64,000 bases of DNA from Chloroflexota bacterium (GCA_004295045.1 SHND01000020.1:68417-132416), one strand, 5' to 3'; numbered from the stretch's first letter, positions 1 to 10,549 are shown. Numbers and translations are program-made. Notes: generated from the letters alone by a model not told the origin.

Positions 1-3000
1 AATCTTGGCAACTCGATTTTTATTGGCTCGTTCTTGATCCTCACGATTCCGCTCGCGCTCGCGCGTTTGATCCAATCGAGTGAGCGTGTGACCGCGCTCA
101 ACGCATCGCGTGCGCGCGGCGCGTTTTACGGCGGGGCACTTGCGTCTCTACTGGTTGTAGCCGCGGCGTGGGGCTTGGCGTTTGATCTCGGCGCGAAACC
201 ATTCATCGAAGGCAACTACACAGGCACGCTTTCACCCGAACAATTGACGTTGGCAGCTAGCGCCTTTAATGTGGCGCTGCTCGTTACATTCGTCGTCATC
301 GCGGGGTGGTGGCTTGCCGCCTTTCTGTTAAAACAGCGCGCCGCGCCGTTCCTTTTGGTCGCGTTGTACGCCTCACTCCTCGCCGTTCAACTTGTCGCGC
401 TCTTGTTCTCGCAGAGCCGTGGTCCGCTGCTCGGACTTTTGGGCGGACTCTTTACGTTCGGCGTGTTGTTAGCGCTCGCGCGCGGCGCGCGGCGGCTCGC
501 GTTGATTGCGGTAAGCGCCGCCGCGCTGATTGTGGTATTGCTCGCGCTTATCAATATTCCAAATTCGCCGCTCGCGACTTTGCGCGATTTGCCGTATGTC
601 GGTCGCATGGGACGCGTCTTTGAACTCGAAGGCGGCACCGGACGCGTGCGCGTATTGATTTGGCAAGGCGCGTTGCAATTGGTTTTGCCGCACGAGCCGC
701 TCACTTCGCCATTAACCGGTGATGATACATTCAACCTGATTCGTCCACTGGTGGGATACGGTCCCGAGACGATGTATGTGGCGTATAACAAATTTTATCC
801 GCCCGAACTCGGCACGCTTGAATCGCGCGGCGCAACGCCCGATCGTTCGCACAATGAAACATTTGACGCGTTGGTGAATACCGGGCTATTGGGATTCATC
901 GCCGAGAATATTTTGTTTCTTGTCGTTTTTTATTTCGCGCTGAAATGGCTCAATCTGATGCCCAACACGCGAGCGCGGAATTTATTTATTGCGCTGTGGT
1001 TCGGCGGCGGCATCTTGCTTGCCGTTCTGTTTGGTTTCATCTTTGGTTGGGAATTTATCGGCGTGGCACTCCCCGGCGGCATGATGCTCGGCATGTTTGC
1101 GTACTTGGTCGCCTTTGCGCTCCGCGCGCATCCCAACAGCAACCTTGCCACACCATCCGCTCTTTGGCTCATCGCGTTGAGCGCCTTGTTCGTTTCGCAC
1201 TTTATCGAAATTCATTTTGGGATTGCAATCGTTTCGACGCGCCTCTATTTTTGGTTTTTCGCCGCCGTGTTTGTGGTAATTGGAACGCAGCGCGTGTCTA
1301 TGCAGAGCGCGGAGCAAAATGTCGAATCCCGGCAATTCAGCGAAGCGAAAACGCCGTCCGAGACAGAGCCCGCGCGGCGCAAACGCCCAACACCCCAAGT
1401 CGCAGCCGCCACCAGCACGCGCAAGCAAGCTTTGCCCGCACGCCGCATTTCGGTAACACCGCTTATCAGTCTGGCAATTTTGGTCGGATTTGTTTTGGCG
1501 GTGATGGGATTCGATTACATCAACACAAACAACCTTGCCCTCTCGGGCGGTTCGGCAACGAGCGGACTCGACGTTGTGCTCACTGCGCTGACGCTGAAAA
1601 ATACAACGGCGGGCGGTATGACCTCGTTGGCGATGCTGTGGTTGTTCGTTACAACGCTGCTGCTCGGATTGGGAATCTGCGCAAGCGAGTGGGGTTGGAC
1701 GTTTAACTTGTCGCGGCGCGATTGGGGCGTAGCAATCTTTTTGTTTGCCGTTCTCGCGTTCGCGATTTTTTCGGGACTCGTTTTTTATCACATCATTTTG
1801 ATTTCAGTCACGGGCGCAGGGATTCTGGACGCGCTTGTTGCAGCGGCAAACTTGTTCACATGGTTCATGTTCATCGTCGCTGCCGTCTGCGCCGGTACGA
1901 TGTTGTTTGATGAAATCATTCCGACGGCGTGGGTGAGCCGCACGACGAATTGGGTGGTTGCGCCGGTGCTGATTATTCTCGCAAGCGTCCTCATTTCGGC
2001 GACAAACATCTCACCGATCAGCGCGGATATTATTTATAAACAGGCGGTCGCATTGTCCGGTCAAAATACGGCGGCGTCCATTGAATTGTTCGAACGCGCG
2101 CTCGTATTACAGCCGCAGCAAGATTACTATTATTTATTTCTCGGACGCGCATACCTCGATGCCGCCAAGAATGCGACCGATGCCAAAGCGCGCGCCGACG
2201 CCCTTGCAAAATCGCAAGAGGCGCTGAATCGCGCCCGCGCAATCAATCCGTACAATACCGATCATTCCGCCAATCTGGCGCGGCTTGCGCAAGCACGCGG
2301 CGCACTCAGCAGCGATCCCGCCGCGCAAATCGAAGCATTCAAACAAGCTGCAACCTATTTTGATCAAACCATCCGCCTGAGTCCCAACACGGCGCATTTA
2401 TACGATCAATTCGCGCAATCGTTGTTAGATTACGCCCAAGTCCTCGAACAAAACAAAGAACCCACGACCGCCGCAGATGTGCGCGCGCAAGCCCAACAAC
2501 GACTTGCCCATGCTTTGGAGATTGATCCCAATTTCTGTTTCACATACGCAGTCCGCGCCGAGTCGCAGACCGAATGGTCTGCGCGCGTTGCCGACGCGCT
2601 CCACGCCCTTGAATTGGCGTCGCACTGTGGGGATGTCTTTTATGGTGAGGGCTTGTCAATTGCTGTAAATGAATTGGGGCGCGCGAGCAAAGAAGCTTTG
2701 CAGGCAAATCAGGGCAGCGCGTTTGAAGAGATGGTTACAACAGCTGCCAAAACGAATCCCTCTTTGGAAATTTTTACCACGCTGGCGAATTTTTATTCGC
2801 AAGCCGGGCGCATTCCGGACGCGATCACGGCGGTGGATCAGGCGCTCAACACAATTCCCGCCGGTGATGAAACAACGCGCAAGCGCTACCAAGACTTTCG
2901 CTTTACGCTCGTCGAATTACAAAATGCGCTCCGCGCCGCGAACGCCGCGCCGGACAATCCCGAACTACAGCGTATCGTTGCGCAGCAATGGCTTGCGCGT

Positions 3001-3333
3001 GGGCAATTTAATTTCGCGCTCCCCATATTTGAAAAAATTGTTCAACTCAAGCCCGACGATTATTCCGCGCAGCGCGACATCGCGCTCGTTTTGATTGCGC
3101 AGGACCGGCTCGACGACGCAGTGCCACAAATCGCCCGCGCACAAGCTCTTGCGCCGCAGGGCGAGCAGGGCTTTTGGAAAAATTTGAGCGCGGTTGTAAA
3201 TGCGGCGATAAACAACGGCGACAGCCAAGCCATCGGACAGTTGGAAGACCTTGCGAAAAACGCGGACAAAAGCGACTATGCGCTCGTCAGCGCGCTTCGC
3301 AAGTTGGCAGAGAAATTTCATGGCGCAGGATAA
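1..3333 (+). CDS. O-antigen ligase/polymerase-like membrane protein with C-terminal TPRs (5' truncated)
   Basis: The frame is open to base 1 without a stop, so the gene starts upstream of the window. Residues at the left edge (GNSIFIGSFLIL) resemble the conserved 'GNP-hydrophobic' segment of O-antigen ligase/Wzy families. There are about 12 hydrophobic segments in the first ~650 residues, with a loop containing GYGPETM and SHNETFD like the extracytoplasmic catalytic loop of WaaL/Wzy proteins. The last ~420 residues are soluble TPR-like helices. Likely role: polymerising or ligating lipid-linked glycan at the outer face of the membrane. The following WecA-like and UDP-sugar dehydrogenase genes fit surface-polysaccharide synthesis. 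Family assignment is firm; the acceptor is unknown. Confidence 0.8.
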   Translation, partial: NLGNSIFIGSFLILTIPLALARLIQSSERVTALNASRARGAFYGGALASLLVVAAAWGLAFDLGAKPFIEGNYTGTLSPEQLTLAASAFNVALLVTFVVIAGWWLAAFLLKQRAAPFLLVALYASLLAVQLVALLFSQSRGPLLGLLGGLFTFGVLLALARGARRLALIAVSAAALIVVLLALINIPNSPLATLRDLPYVGRMGRVFELEGGTGRVRVLIWQGALQLVLPHEPLTSPLTGDDTFNLIRPLVGYGPETMYVAYNKFYPPELGTLESRGATPDRSHNETFDALVNTGLLGFIAENILFLVVFYFALKWLNLMPNTRARNLFIALWFGGGILLAVLFGFIFGWEFIGVALPGGMMLGMFAYLVAFALRAHPNSNLATPSALWLIALSALFVSHFIEIHFGIAIVSTRLYFWFFAAVFVVIGTQRVSMQSAEQNVESRQFSEAKTPSETEPARRKRPTPQVAAATSTRKQALPARRISVTPLISLAILVGFVLAVMGFDYINTNNLALSGGSATSGLDVVLTALTLKNTTAGGMTSLAMLWLFVTTLLLGLGICASEWGWTFNLSRRDWGVAIFLFAVLAFAIFSGLVFYHIILISVTGAGILDALVAAANLFTWFMFIVAAVCAGTMLFDEIIPTAWVSRTTNWVVAPVLIILASVLISATNISPISADIIYKQAVALSGQNTAASIELFERALVLQPQQDYYYLFLGRAYLDAAKNATDAKARADALAKSQEALNRARAINPYNTDHSANLARLAQARGALSSDPAAQIEAFKQAATYFDQTIRLSPNTAHLYDQFAQSLLDYAQVLEQNKEPTTAADVRAQAQQRLAHALEIDPNFCFTYAVRAESQTEWSARVADALHALELASHCGDVFYGEGLSIAVNELGRASKEALQANQGSAFEEMVTTAAKTNPSLEIFTTLANFYSQAGRIPDAITAVDQALNTIPAGDETTRKRYQDFRFTLVELQNALRAANAAPDNPELQRIVAQQWLARGQFNFALPIFEKIVQLKPDDYSAQRDIALVLIAQDRLDDAVPQIARAQALAPQGEQGFWKNLSAVVNAAINNGDSQAIGQLEDLAKNADKSDYALVSALRKLAEKFHGAG

Positions 3334-3441
3334 GCGCGCAGTCCAAACGGAATTCCGTCTCACGTTCGAGTAACGAATTCAACGCGTTAGCGGGTTATTG
3401 CCAAGAAACCAACTCAAGGTTCAAATCCAGTTCCGCTTGCT

Positions 3442-4440
3442 ATGCCCACCCTTTTGGTAATTTTTTTCGCCGCACTCTTGTTCGCGGTCGCCGCCACGCC
3501 GATTGCGCGACGTTTGGCGTTCGCTTTGGGCATCCTCGATCAACCGAACGCGCGCAAAGTGCACTCTTCGCCGGTGCCGTTACTTGGCGGCTTGGCGATT
3601 TATGTTTCGTTTGTCGCCGCGCTCCTCTTGTTTAGCGACTCGTTTTATGTGACACAGGTCATCGGCATTTTGCTCGGCGCGACGTGGGTTTCCCTTTTGG
3701 GCATTTGGGATGACTGGCGCACGTTGCGTCCATTAGTAAAACTTGCGGGACAATTTTTTGCCATCGCGATTTTGATTGTGACGGGCGTCCAAGTCGAGTT
3801 TTTACGCAATCCATTTCTCAACATTTTGATTACCGCGCTGTGGATCGTTGGAATCACAAACGCGGTCAATTTTTTGGACAATATGGATGGCTTGTCCGGC
3901 GGCGTGGCTGCCATTGCCGCGGGTTGGTTCTTGATTTTGAGTATCTTGAACGGACAGGTGCTCGTCGCGCCGTTTGCAGCGGCGCTGTTGGGCGCATCGC
4001 TTGGTTTCTTGGTGTATAATTTCAATCCCGCGCGCATCTTTATGGGCGACGCGGGCAGTTTATTTTTGGGATTCACACTTGCGGCAGTCGGACTAAAGTT
4101 ACGTTTTCCCGGTCATCCCGATGCTGTCACATGGATGATTCCCATCCTAGTACTCGGGGTGCCGATACTGGACATGACGCTCGTCACCATCTCGCGTTTG
4201 CGGCGGCATGTGAATCCTTGGACGACGGCAGGCAAGGACCATCTGTCGCATCGGCTCGTCAAACTTGGGATGAGTCATCGCCGCGCGGTGCTGACCATTT
4301 ACGCGCTGTGCGGCATAACAGGCGCGCTCGGACTCGCGGTTGAATTCGTGTCGCCCGAGCTCGCGTATGCGATCTTCGCCCTCGCGTTCTTTTGCGGCGG
4401 ACTCGTCATTTTCTTTTTTGAAAGGAACGTCTCATCATAA
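3442..4440 (+). CDS. MraY/WecA/TagO-family undecaprenyl-phosphate sugar-1-phosphate transferase
   Basis: 332 residues, almost entirely hydrophobic with about 10 membrane segments. It carries the family motifs DNMDGLSGG (the Mg/substrate aspartates of loop 2) and FMGDAGSLFLGF, and ends with the basic loop region (SRLRRH ... KDHLSHRL) typical of WecA/TagO rather than MraY. It transfers a HexNAc-1-phosphate from a UDP-sugar to undecaprenyl phosphate, the first step of lipid-linked glycan assembly. It lies 108 bp after the polymerase-like gene and 5 bp before the nucleotide-sugar dehydrogenase, so the last two are probably co-transcribed. The sugar is not predictable from sequence. Confidence 0.9.
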   Translation: MPTLLVIFFAALLFAVAATPIARRLAFALGILDQPNARKVHSSPVPLLGGLAIYVSFVAALLLFSDSFYVTQVIGILLGATWVSLLGIWDDWRTLRPLVKLAGQFFAIAILIVTGVQVEFLRNPFLNILITALWIVGITNAVNFLDNMDGLSGGVAAIAAGWFLILSILNGQVLVAPFAAALLGASLGFLVYNFNPARIFMGDAGSLFLGFTLAAVGLKLRFPGHPDAVTWMIPILVLGVPILDMTLVTISRLRRHVNPWTTAGKDHLSHRLVKLGMSHRRAVLTIYALCGITGALGLAVEFVSPELAYAIFALAFFCGGLVIFFFERNVSS

Positions 4441-4445
4441 CTCGC

Positions 4446-5846
4446 ATGTCTCCGATTGCTACGCTTGCTCCCGATCAACTTCTCGAAGAAAAAATTCGCG
4501 CGCGCACCGCGCAAATCGCCATCATCGGCATCGGCTATGTTGGACTGCCGCTTGCCGCCGCGTTCGCTCAAGTCGGTTTCCCCACCGTCGGCTATGATCT
4601 CGATACTGCCAAAGTGGACGCAATCAATCGCGGCGTGTCGTACATTCCCGACGTAGAAACGGAATTGGTTTCCAAGCTCGTTGCCGAAAAAACTTTGCGC
4701 GCGTCAACGAATGATTCTGTTCTGGAGGACGCCGACGTTATTTTCATTTGCGTGCCAACGCCGTTCGACCGTATGAAGGCGCCCGATTTGGGAATGGTGC
4801 GCGATGCGAGCAAAACAATTGCGAAACATTTGCGCGCCGGACAGCTGGTGATTTTGCAGAGTACCACCTATCCCGGTACGACCGAAGAATTCGTCTTGCC
4901 GATTTTAGAGACGAGCGGACTCAAAGCGGGACGCGATTTCTATTTGGCATTTTCGCCCGAGCGAATTGATCCCGGCAATCAAGAATGGAGCGCGCACAAT
5001 ATGCCCAAAGTTTTGGGCGGACTCGATCCGCGTTCCACCGAACTCGCGCGCGAGTTGCTTGTCACCCTGACGCCCCAAGTGCATCTGGTCTCTACCCCAC
5101 GCGCCGCAGAAATGACAAAACTGCTCGAAAATATTTTTCGCAGCGTCAATATCGCGTTGGTGAATGAACTGGCGCTGTTGTGCGAACGAATGGATATCAA
5201 CATTTGGGAAGTGATTGACGCGGCGAAAACGAAACCGTTCGGGTTTATGCCTTTTTATCCGGGCGCGGGGGTGGGCGGACATTGCATCCCGGTTGATCCG
5301 TATTATCTTTCATGGAAAGCGCGCGAATTCGATTTCTTTACAAAATTTATCGAACTCGCAGCCGAAGTGAATCAATCGATGCCCTTTCACGTGGTGAGTT
5401 TGATCACCGATGCGGTGAATCGCGACGGCAAGGCGATGGACGGAGCAAAGGTCTTGGTCCTCGGGGTCGCGTTCAAGCGCGATATTGACGATGCGCGCAA
5501 TTCTCCCGCCGAACGCGTGATCGAATTGCTGCTCGCGCGGCGCGCAGAGGTCTCTTTTCACGATCCCTACGTTGAGCATTTTCACATCGGCGACACTGTT
5601 TTTCATCGCGCCCCGCGCGTGCTCAAAGGCAGCGCGCTCACGCCGGACACGGTGCGCGCGGCTGACGTTGTGGTGATTATTACAGGGCATCGCAATGTGG
5701 ACTACGGTATGGTTCTTGCAAACGCGAAACGTGTGGTGGACACAACAAGTGTGACCGCCGCGCTGCCGCACAACGAAAATGTTGTGCGGCTCGGCGCGCT
5801 ATCCCCAACCCGTCCTATAGACTTGGGAGCCCCCAGTGCAGTATGA
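4446..5846 (+). CDS. UDP-N-acetylhexosamine/UDP-glucose 6-dehydrogenase family (WbpA/WecC-like)
   Basis: 466 residues. N-terminal Rossmann motif GIGYVGLPLA, ILQSTTYPGTTEE loop, central-domain FSPERIDPG, and the catalytic cysteine in GGHCIPVDPYYL. The C-terminal UDP-binding domain begins near VLVLGVAFKRDIDD. These are the hallmarks of the NAD-dependent UDP-sugar dehydrogenases that make UDP-uronic acids. The form with PGTTEE and HCIPVDP resembles UDP-ManNAc/GlcNAc dehydrogenases (WecC/WbpA/TviB) more than UDP-glucose dehydrogenase. The last four bases (ATGA) overlap the start of gmk. It likely supplies acidic sugar for the polysaccharide built by the two upstream genes. Confidence 0.88.
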   Translation: MSPIATLAPDQLLEEKIRARTAQIAIIGIGYVGLPLAAAFAQVGFPTVGYDLDTAKVDAINRGVSYIPDVETELVSKLVAEKTLRASTNDSVLEDADVIFICVPTPFDRMKAPDLGMVRDASKTIAKHLRAGQLVILQSTTYPGTTEEFVLPILETSGLKAGRDFYLAFSPERIDPGNQEWSAHNMPKVLGGLDPRSTELARELLVTLTPQVHLVSTPRAAEMTKLLENIFRSVNIALVNELALLCERMDINIWEVIDAAKTKPFGFMPFYPGAGVGGHCIPVDPYYLSWKAREFDFFTKFIELAAEVNQSMPFHVVSLITDAVNRDGKAMDGAKVLVLGVAFKRDIDDARNSPAERVIELLLARRAEVSFHDPYVEHFHIGDTVFHRAPRVLKGSALTPDTVRAADVVVIITGHRNVDYGMVLANAKRVVDTTSVTAALPHNENVVRLGALSPTRPIDLGAPSAV

Positions 5847-6463
5847 ATGATACATCGCTCGAGTTGCCTACACCGCCGCCGCTTCTGGTCGTCGTTTCCG
5901 GACCGAGCGGCGTGGGAAAAGATGCGACGCTGAAACGTATGCAGGCGCGCAACACGCCCTTTCATTTTTTGGTGACAACGACGACGCGCCCAAAACGTCC
6001 CATCGAAGTGGAAGGCGTAGATTATCATTTCGCCAGCGAACGCGAATTTCAAGAGAGCTTGGCGCGCGGCGAATTTTTGGAACACGCGAACGTATACGGC
6101 AATCTCTATGGCAACTCGCGGCGGGATATTGAAGCGGCTCTGGCGCGCGGTTCGGATGTCATCATGCGCATTGATGTGCAAGGCGCGGCAACGATTCGTA
6201 AAAAGGTGGACGGCGCAATTTTCATTTTTCTCATCTCGACGCTGGCAGAATTAGAAATGCGTTTGCGCGCGCGCAAAACGGAAAGTGAAGCGGCGCTGCA
6301 GACGCGTTTGAACAGAGCCGCGCAAGAGATGGAGGAACGAATTCATTTCGATTACTGCTTGCGCAATTACGACAGCCATTTGGACCAAACCGTTGACGAT
6401 ATTATGGCGATTATCCGCGCCGAGAAATTGCGGACGCATCCGCGCGAAATTAGATTTCGATAG
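5843..6463 (+). CDS. gmk: Guanylate kinase
   Basis: 206 residues. P-loop GPSGVGKDA, GMP-binding region TTTTRPKRPIEVEGVDYHF (family TTRxxRxGExxGxDYxF), YGNLYG, and the lid region up to RLNRAAQEM. It phosphorylates GMP/dGMP to the diphosphate. The usual P-loop 'KG/KS' residue is Asp here (GKDA), a variant I believe occurs in other Chloroflexota proteins of this family. It overlaps the upstream dehydrogenase by ATGA, so it is translationally coupled, although metabolically unrelated. The usual neighbour rpoZ is not present. Confidence 0.93.
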   Translation: MNDTSLELPTPPPLLVVVSGPSGVGKDATLKRMQARNTPFHFLVTTTTRPKRPIEVEGVDYHFASEREFQESLARGEFLEHANVYGNLYGNSRRDIEAALARGSDVIMRIDVQGAATIRKKVDGAIFIFLISTLAELEMRLRARKTESEAALQTRLNRAAQEMEERIHFDYCLRNYDSHLDQTVDDIMAIIRAEKLRTHPREIRFR

Positions 6464-6487
6464 ACATCGTTCCAATTTCACTTGCTC

Positions 6488-7462
6488 ATGTCCGCTTCAC
6501 CACCGCACCTCAAACCGATGAGCGCAGGCGATATTCTGGATCAAGCGATTCGGATTTATCGTGAAAATTTCATCCCGCTCGTCACCATCGTTGCGATCAT
6601 CAGCGTGCCTTTGGTTCTCATTCAGTTGGCGGCAATCGCACTCACGTTTCCATCTTTCCCCGGTTTTGGCACGCCCTCAGAATCTTTTGCGCCCGCCGAC
6701 CTTGGCAGCATTGCGATTCTGGTTTCTGCTGCCGCCGGAATCCTTGCACTGGTGGCAGCCATCTTTCAAAATGGCGCGCTCAGTTATTTCGTTTCGGAAC
6801 GATTTTTGAACCGCCCCGTCACGGTGCGACAAGCGTACGGCAAGGCATTCAGTCGCTGGCTCTCGCTTTTGCTCGCTGCGATTTTGCTTGGACTTGCCGT
6901 TGGCGGAGTATTCGCGCTTTTGTTTGGGATATTGCTTGTGCCGGTCATTGCCGCGACGGTTGCCGGCGGAGGCAGCGATAGTTCAGTCGGCTTTATCGTC
7001 GGAATTCTATTGTTGTGCCAATGTGGCTTGTTGATTCCGGCGCTGATTGCGGCGGTCTATCTTTACACCCGTTGGACATTTTGGGTGCCCGCAATCGTAA
7101 TTGAAAATTACAACAGCACCGGCGGCTTGGGACGCAGCTGGAAATTAGTGAAAGGTACCTTCTGGCGCGTGCTGGGCTTTAATATTATTTTGTACCTTAT
7201 TGTTACCTTTTTTAGCTTGGGACCCACTTATCTTGTAGGCGTCCTAACCTTTTTGTTGCCCTCGCCATTAATCGGCTTTGCGGTCAACGCAATTGCGTCG
7301 AGTCTCATTCTTATCATCATGACACCATTGCAATATGCTGTGCTGACTGTGTTGTACTATGATTTGAGAATCCGAAAAGAAGGTTTTGATTTGGTGATCC
7401 AAATGCAAGCGCAAGAGACCGCCTCTGCGTTACCTTCGCTCACCTCTGGATCAAACTCCTGA
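6488..7462 (+). CDS. Polytopic membrane protein, GPDPase-membrane-domain-like
   Basis: 324 residues from ATG 6488; a TTG two codons upstream is in frame but less likely. The N-terminus (KPMSAGDILDQAIRIYRENF) is typical of the 'glycerophosphoryl diester phosphodiesterase membrane domain' / DUF975-like proteins, followed by about six membrane segments and a short hydrophilic tail. No catalytic GDPD domain is present. These proteins are common in Chloroflexota and Actinobacteria next to MoxR/DUF58/DUF4129 genes, as here. Its stop (TGATG) overlaps the next start by one base. Function unknown; a role in membrane assembly is inferred only from the neighbours. Confidence 0.65.
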   Translation: MSASPPHLKPMSAGDILDQAIRIYRENFIPLVTIVAIISVPLVLIQLAAIALTFPSFPGFGTPSESFAPADLGSIAILVSAAAGILALVAAIFQNGALSYFVSERFLNRPVTVRQAYGKAFSRWLSLLLAAILLGLAVGGVFALLFGILLVPVIAATVAGGGSDSSVGFIVGILLLCQCGLLIPALIAAVYLYTRWTFWVPAIVIENYNSTGGLGRSWKLVKGTFWRVLGFNIILYLIVTFFSLGPTYLVGVLTFLLPSPLIGFAVNAIASSLILIIMTPLQYAVLTVLYYDLRIRKEGFDLVIQMQAQETASALPSLTSGSNS

Positions 7463-8403
7463 TGCGCGCATTTCGCGTTCTTGTTTTTGTTTTGCTTTTT
7501 GGGCTTGCGTTCTGGTTCGCGGCGCCGCGCCCGTTGCACGCGCAATCCCCGACAACGCTTGAGGAATATCGCCGCGCCATCGCACAAGCGCTGCTTTTCA
7601 CACAGCAAGCCAGCGGCTTGGCGGTCAATGAACGCGCCGCGCTGCTTGAGCAAGCGCAAGCGCAGCTTGAACCGATTCACGCGGTTGAGATTTCCCCGGG
7701 TGTTCAAACAAACATTGACAATGCTTCCCTCCTCGCGCTGTTGAATGACGCGAACAAAACCGACGCGGCAATCCAACGCCTCACCGCGCTGCGTGACGTA
7801 CTCGCGCAAACTCCGCCCGTACTCTACGCCGCCGACCTCGATACGCTGCGCGATATTTTGAATCGCCCGCCGTTCATCGAAAATTCTTCCGAAACGTGGT
7901 TACAGGAATTGCTGCGCCGCGTCCTCGAATTTTGGAGTCGCTTGTTTGATAATACCGCACGCGGCGTTTTTGACGCGCGCGACCTCTTTCTTTTGTTGGG
8001 GGTCGTGGTAGTAATCGTTGTTGTGATTTATTTCGTCTTGAACTTGCGGCGCAATGTCGTGGGAGAAGAAACACTGCCGCCGCTGACATCCGAAGAACAA
8101 GTGCGTTCCCCGGCAGAGGCGTTTGACAATGCCCAGCGTTTTATCAACGCCGGAGATTATCGCCGCGCCGTGCGCCAGCTGTATCTGGCAACGCTGCTCA
8201 TGCTCGATCAGCGCGGAAAATTAAAGTACGATCCGACGCTCACCAACCGCGAAGTGCTGCGCCAAGCATCGAACGATCCCCAGACCACCTCTGCCTTGCA
8301 GCCGATTGTCGAAACGTTTGACCGCGTCTGGTACGGCTTTCAGCCGCTTTCGCAAAGCGAGTTTGACGCGTATCGCGCGCGCGTGGAAAAGGTGCGCGAG
8401 TGA
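7462..8403 (+). CDS. DUF4129 domain membrane protein
   Basis: 313 residues. Signal peptide/anchor at the N-terminus (hydrophobic residues ~4-22 ending AAPRPLHAQ), a hydrophilic extracytoplasmic helical region, one membrane segment around residues 175-195 (LFLLLGVVVVIVVVIYFVL), then a C-terminal cytoplasmic DUF4129 region containing AGDYRRAVRQLYLATLLML and the downstream LTNREVL. DUF4129 proteins accompany MoxR ATPases, DUF58 and transglutaminase-like proteins in many bacteria. The GTGA overlap with the next gene indicates translational coupling. No enzymatic residues are recognised. Confidence 0.8.
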   Translation: MRAFRVLVFVLLFGLAFWFAAPRPLHAQSPTTLEEYRRAIAQALLFTQQASGLAVNERAALLEQAQAQLEPIHAVEISPGVQTNIDNASLLALLNDANKTDAAIQRLTALRDVLAQTPPVLYAADLDTLRDILNRPPFIENSSETWLQELLRRVLEFWSRLFDNTARGVFDARDLFLLLGVVVVIVVVIYFVLNLRRNVVGEETLPPLTSEEQVRSPAEAFDNAQRFINAGDYRRAVRQLYLATLLMLDQRGKLKYDPTLTNREVLRQASNDPQTTSALQPIVETFDRVWYGFQPLSQSEFDAYRARVEKVRE

Positions 8404-9569
8404 AGCGAATACGAATCACGCGCGAGTTGCTCTTTTTTGTGCTGCTCTTGGTCGTGCTGGCGGGCATGACCGCGTTCATCGCAATACGCCAAGCTCAAGC
8501 CGAAGCGCAGCAGCAAAATTTCACGCCGTATTCATCCCATTCTGCGCGTCCCAATGGAACTCTGGCGCTGCACGAGTGGCTGAACGCGATTGGCTATCGC
8601 GCACAGCGCATCGAAAATCAGGCGTTTCAATTGGGCGAAGAAGTGAAATTATTGTTCATCCTCGCGCCCACAGAAAGTATTACACGCGACGAAGCGCTCT
8701 ATCTCTTGAATTGGGTCGAACGCGGCAATACCCTTGTCGTCACCGACGATGGTTTTAGTTTCAACAACGAATTGTTTGAGCAGTTGCAGCTAAGTCTCGA
8801 TGATCTTGAGGAACGTGTCGAACGCGTCCAACTGAATCAGCCGCTTGCCGACGCTTCAATGGATGAAATGACAGGAACCGCATTTTCCGGACTCGAAACG
8901 ACGCGGAACGATTTCGTGGAATATCTCCGCGCAGACAAACCCATCTTGTTGCGAATCCCGCGCGGGCAAGGTGCAATCTGGGTCGCGTCCGCACCAAGTT
9001 TGTTGACGAATGCGAATTTGAACGACGCGGACAATGCAAAATTCGCGGCGGCGCTGGTGGCGAACACGCCGCGCGGCAGTGTCATTGCCTTTGATGAATT
9101 TCATCATGGCTTGAACACTGTGAGCGGACAAACGCTTGTCAATGCCATTTACAATACGCCATGGGGTTGGGGGCTTGTCTTGGCGGCGCTGTTGTGGTTC
9201 GGCTATTTGTTGTTCAATGGCAAGCGCTTTGGACGCACAGTGCCGGTGCAGCGCACCCTCGCGCGGCGCACGCCGAGCGAGTATGTTGTTTCGATGGCGA
9301 ATCTCTTTCGCCGCGCGAACAAACGCGGCATGGTCTTGCAGCATTATCGCCATTCGTTGAAGCGGCGTTTAGGACGCGCCTTTCATCTTAATCCCGAACT
9401 TTCGGATGAACGCTACATTGAAATGCTTGCGCGGATGCGCCCCGAACTGGATCGCGCAGAGCTCACGCGCATATTGAACAATTTGCGCCGCACCGACCTG
9501 AGCGAAATGGAACTTGTCAAATCGGCGGAGCAAGCCGTCACCTTCGGGAAACCAAAAGCAAGTAAATAA
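8400..9569 (+). CDS. DUF4350 domain membrane protein
   Basis: 389 residues starting at a GTG that overlaps the previous stop. An N-terminal membrane segment (~residues 9-28) is followed by the DUF4350 signature [16 protein letters not shown] and a Rossmann-like region ([16 protein letters not shown] ... TLVVTDDG), with FDEFHHGL further on. A second membrane segment (~residues 255-275) precedes a basic cytoplasmic tail of ~110 residues. This topology is usual for DUF4350 proteins in MoxR clusters. DUF4350 is thought to be a degenerate GATase-like domain; ligand unknown. Confidence 0.8.
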   Translation: MKRIRITRELLFFVLLLVVLAGMTAFIAIRQAQAEAQQQNFTPYSSHSARPNGTLALHEWLNAIGYRAQRIENQAFQLGEEVKLLFILAPTESITRDEALYLLNWVERGNTLVVTDDGFSFNNELFEQLQLSLDDLEERVERVQLNQPLADASMDEMTGTAFSGLETTRNDFVEYLRADKPILLRIPRGQGAIWVASAPSLLTNANLNDADNAKFAAALVANTPRGSVIAFDEFHHGLNTVSGQTLVNAIYNTPWGWGLVLAALLWFGYLLFNGKRFGRTVPVQRTLARRTPSEYVVSMANLFRRANKRGMVLQHYRHSLKRRLGRAFHLNPELSDERYIEMLARMRPELDRAELTRILNNLRRTDLSEMELVKSAEQAVTFGKPKASK

Positions 9570-9598
9570 AAATACAAATCCAATCCTCCATTTTCAAA

Positions 9599-10546
9599 AT
9601 GAACACTCAATCCGCATATCAAGCCCTTGCCCAAGAATCGAAAAAAGCGCTGGTCGGTCAAGACCAGGTTTTTGAACAACTGGTGATCGCGCTGTTCGTG
9701 CGCGGACATGTTTTACTGGAAGGCGTGCCGGGCACGGCGAAAACCCTCGCCGCGAAAACATTGGCGCATCTCGTGCGCGCCGATTTCAAACGCGTTCAAT
9801 TCACTCCCGACTTGATGCCCTCTGATATTGTCGGCACACAAGTCTTTGACGTGAACAGCGGAAAATTTTATTTGAAACGCGGTCCGGTGTTTGCGAATGT
9901 GCTGCTCGCCGATGAAATCAATCGCGCGCCCGCGAAAACGCAAGCCGCGCTGCTCGAAGCGATGGAAGAACGTCAAGTGACGATTGAAGGCGACAGCCAA
10001 ACTTTGCCCGAACCATTTCTCGTACTCGCCACTCAAAATCCCGTCGAGTACGAAGGGACGTATCCGTTGCCCGAAGCGCAGCTCGATCGTTTTCTTTTCA
10101 AGACGCGCGTCACCTATCCCGCGCTCGATGCCGAAGCTGACATTCTCCGCCGCTATCATCAGGGCTTTGACGCGCATCGCCTCGCCGACGCGGGCTTGAC
10201 GCCGGTGCTGTCACCCGAAGATTTGCTCGCGCTGCGTAAAGAGATTGATGCTGTGACAGTCGAAGATGGCATCCTCACGTACATTACAAAATTGTCCGAC
10301 GCGACGCGCCGCGCGAACGATCTCGCGTTGGGCGCGAGTCCGCGCGCTTCGATTGCAACCTTGCTCGCATCGAAAGCATATGCGGCGATGCAGGGACGCA
10401 GCTATGTCGTCCCCGACGATGTGAAAATGATTGCGCTGCCGGTCATGCGCCACCGCATTTTGTTAAAGCCCGAAGCGGAAATCGAGGGGCTTGATCCGGA
10501 TGGAATTATCCAACGCATCCTCGCCTCTGTTGATGTGCCGCGCTGA
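9599..10546 (+). CDS. MoxR-family AAA+ ATPase
   Basis: 315 residues. Walker A GVPGTAKT, Walker [15 protein letters not shown], sensor-1 region [17 protein letters not shown], arginine-finger region LDRFLFK, and the lid helices with SPRAS. It is a MoxR/RavA-type chaperone ATPase, usually paired with VWA or DUF58 partners for maturation of membrane or extracytoplasmic complexes. The next gene, three bases downstream, is the DUF58 partner. No strong Shine-Dalgarno is visible in the 29-bp gap before the ATG, so coupling from upstream or a weak site is likely. Confidence 0.93.
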   Translation: MNTQSAYQALAQESKKALVGQDQVFEQLVIALFVRGHVLLEGVPGTAKTLAAKTLAHLVRADFKRVQFTPDLMPSDIVGTQVFDVNSGKFYLKRGPVFANVLLADEINRAPAKTQAALLEAMEERQVTIEGDSQTLPEPFLVLATQNPVEYEGTYPLPEAQLDRFLFKTRVTYPALDAEADILRRYHQGFDAHRLADAGLTPVLSPEDLLALRKEIDAVTVEDGILTYITKLSDATRRANDLALGASPRASIATLLASKAYAAMQGRSYVVPDDVKMIALPVMRHRILLKPEAEIEGLDPDGIIQRILASVDVPR

Positions 10547-10549
10547 AAA

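Noticed and set aside
3400..3441. tRNA T-loop-like string GGTTCAAATCC before the WecA-like gene
   Set aside because: The flanking bases do not form the 5-bp T stem (only two G-C pairs), and no D arm, anticodon arm or acceptor stem can be drawn from the 80 bases upstream.
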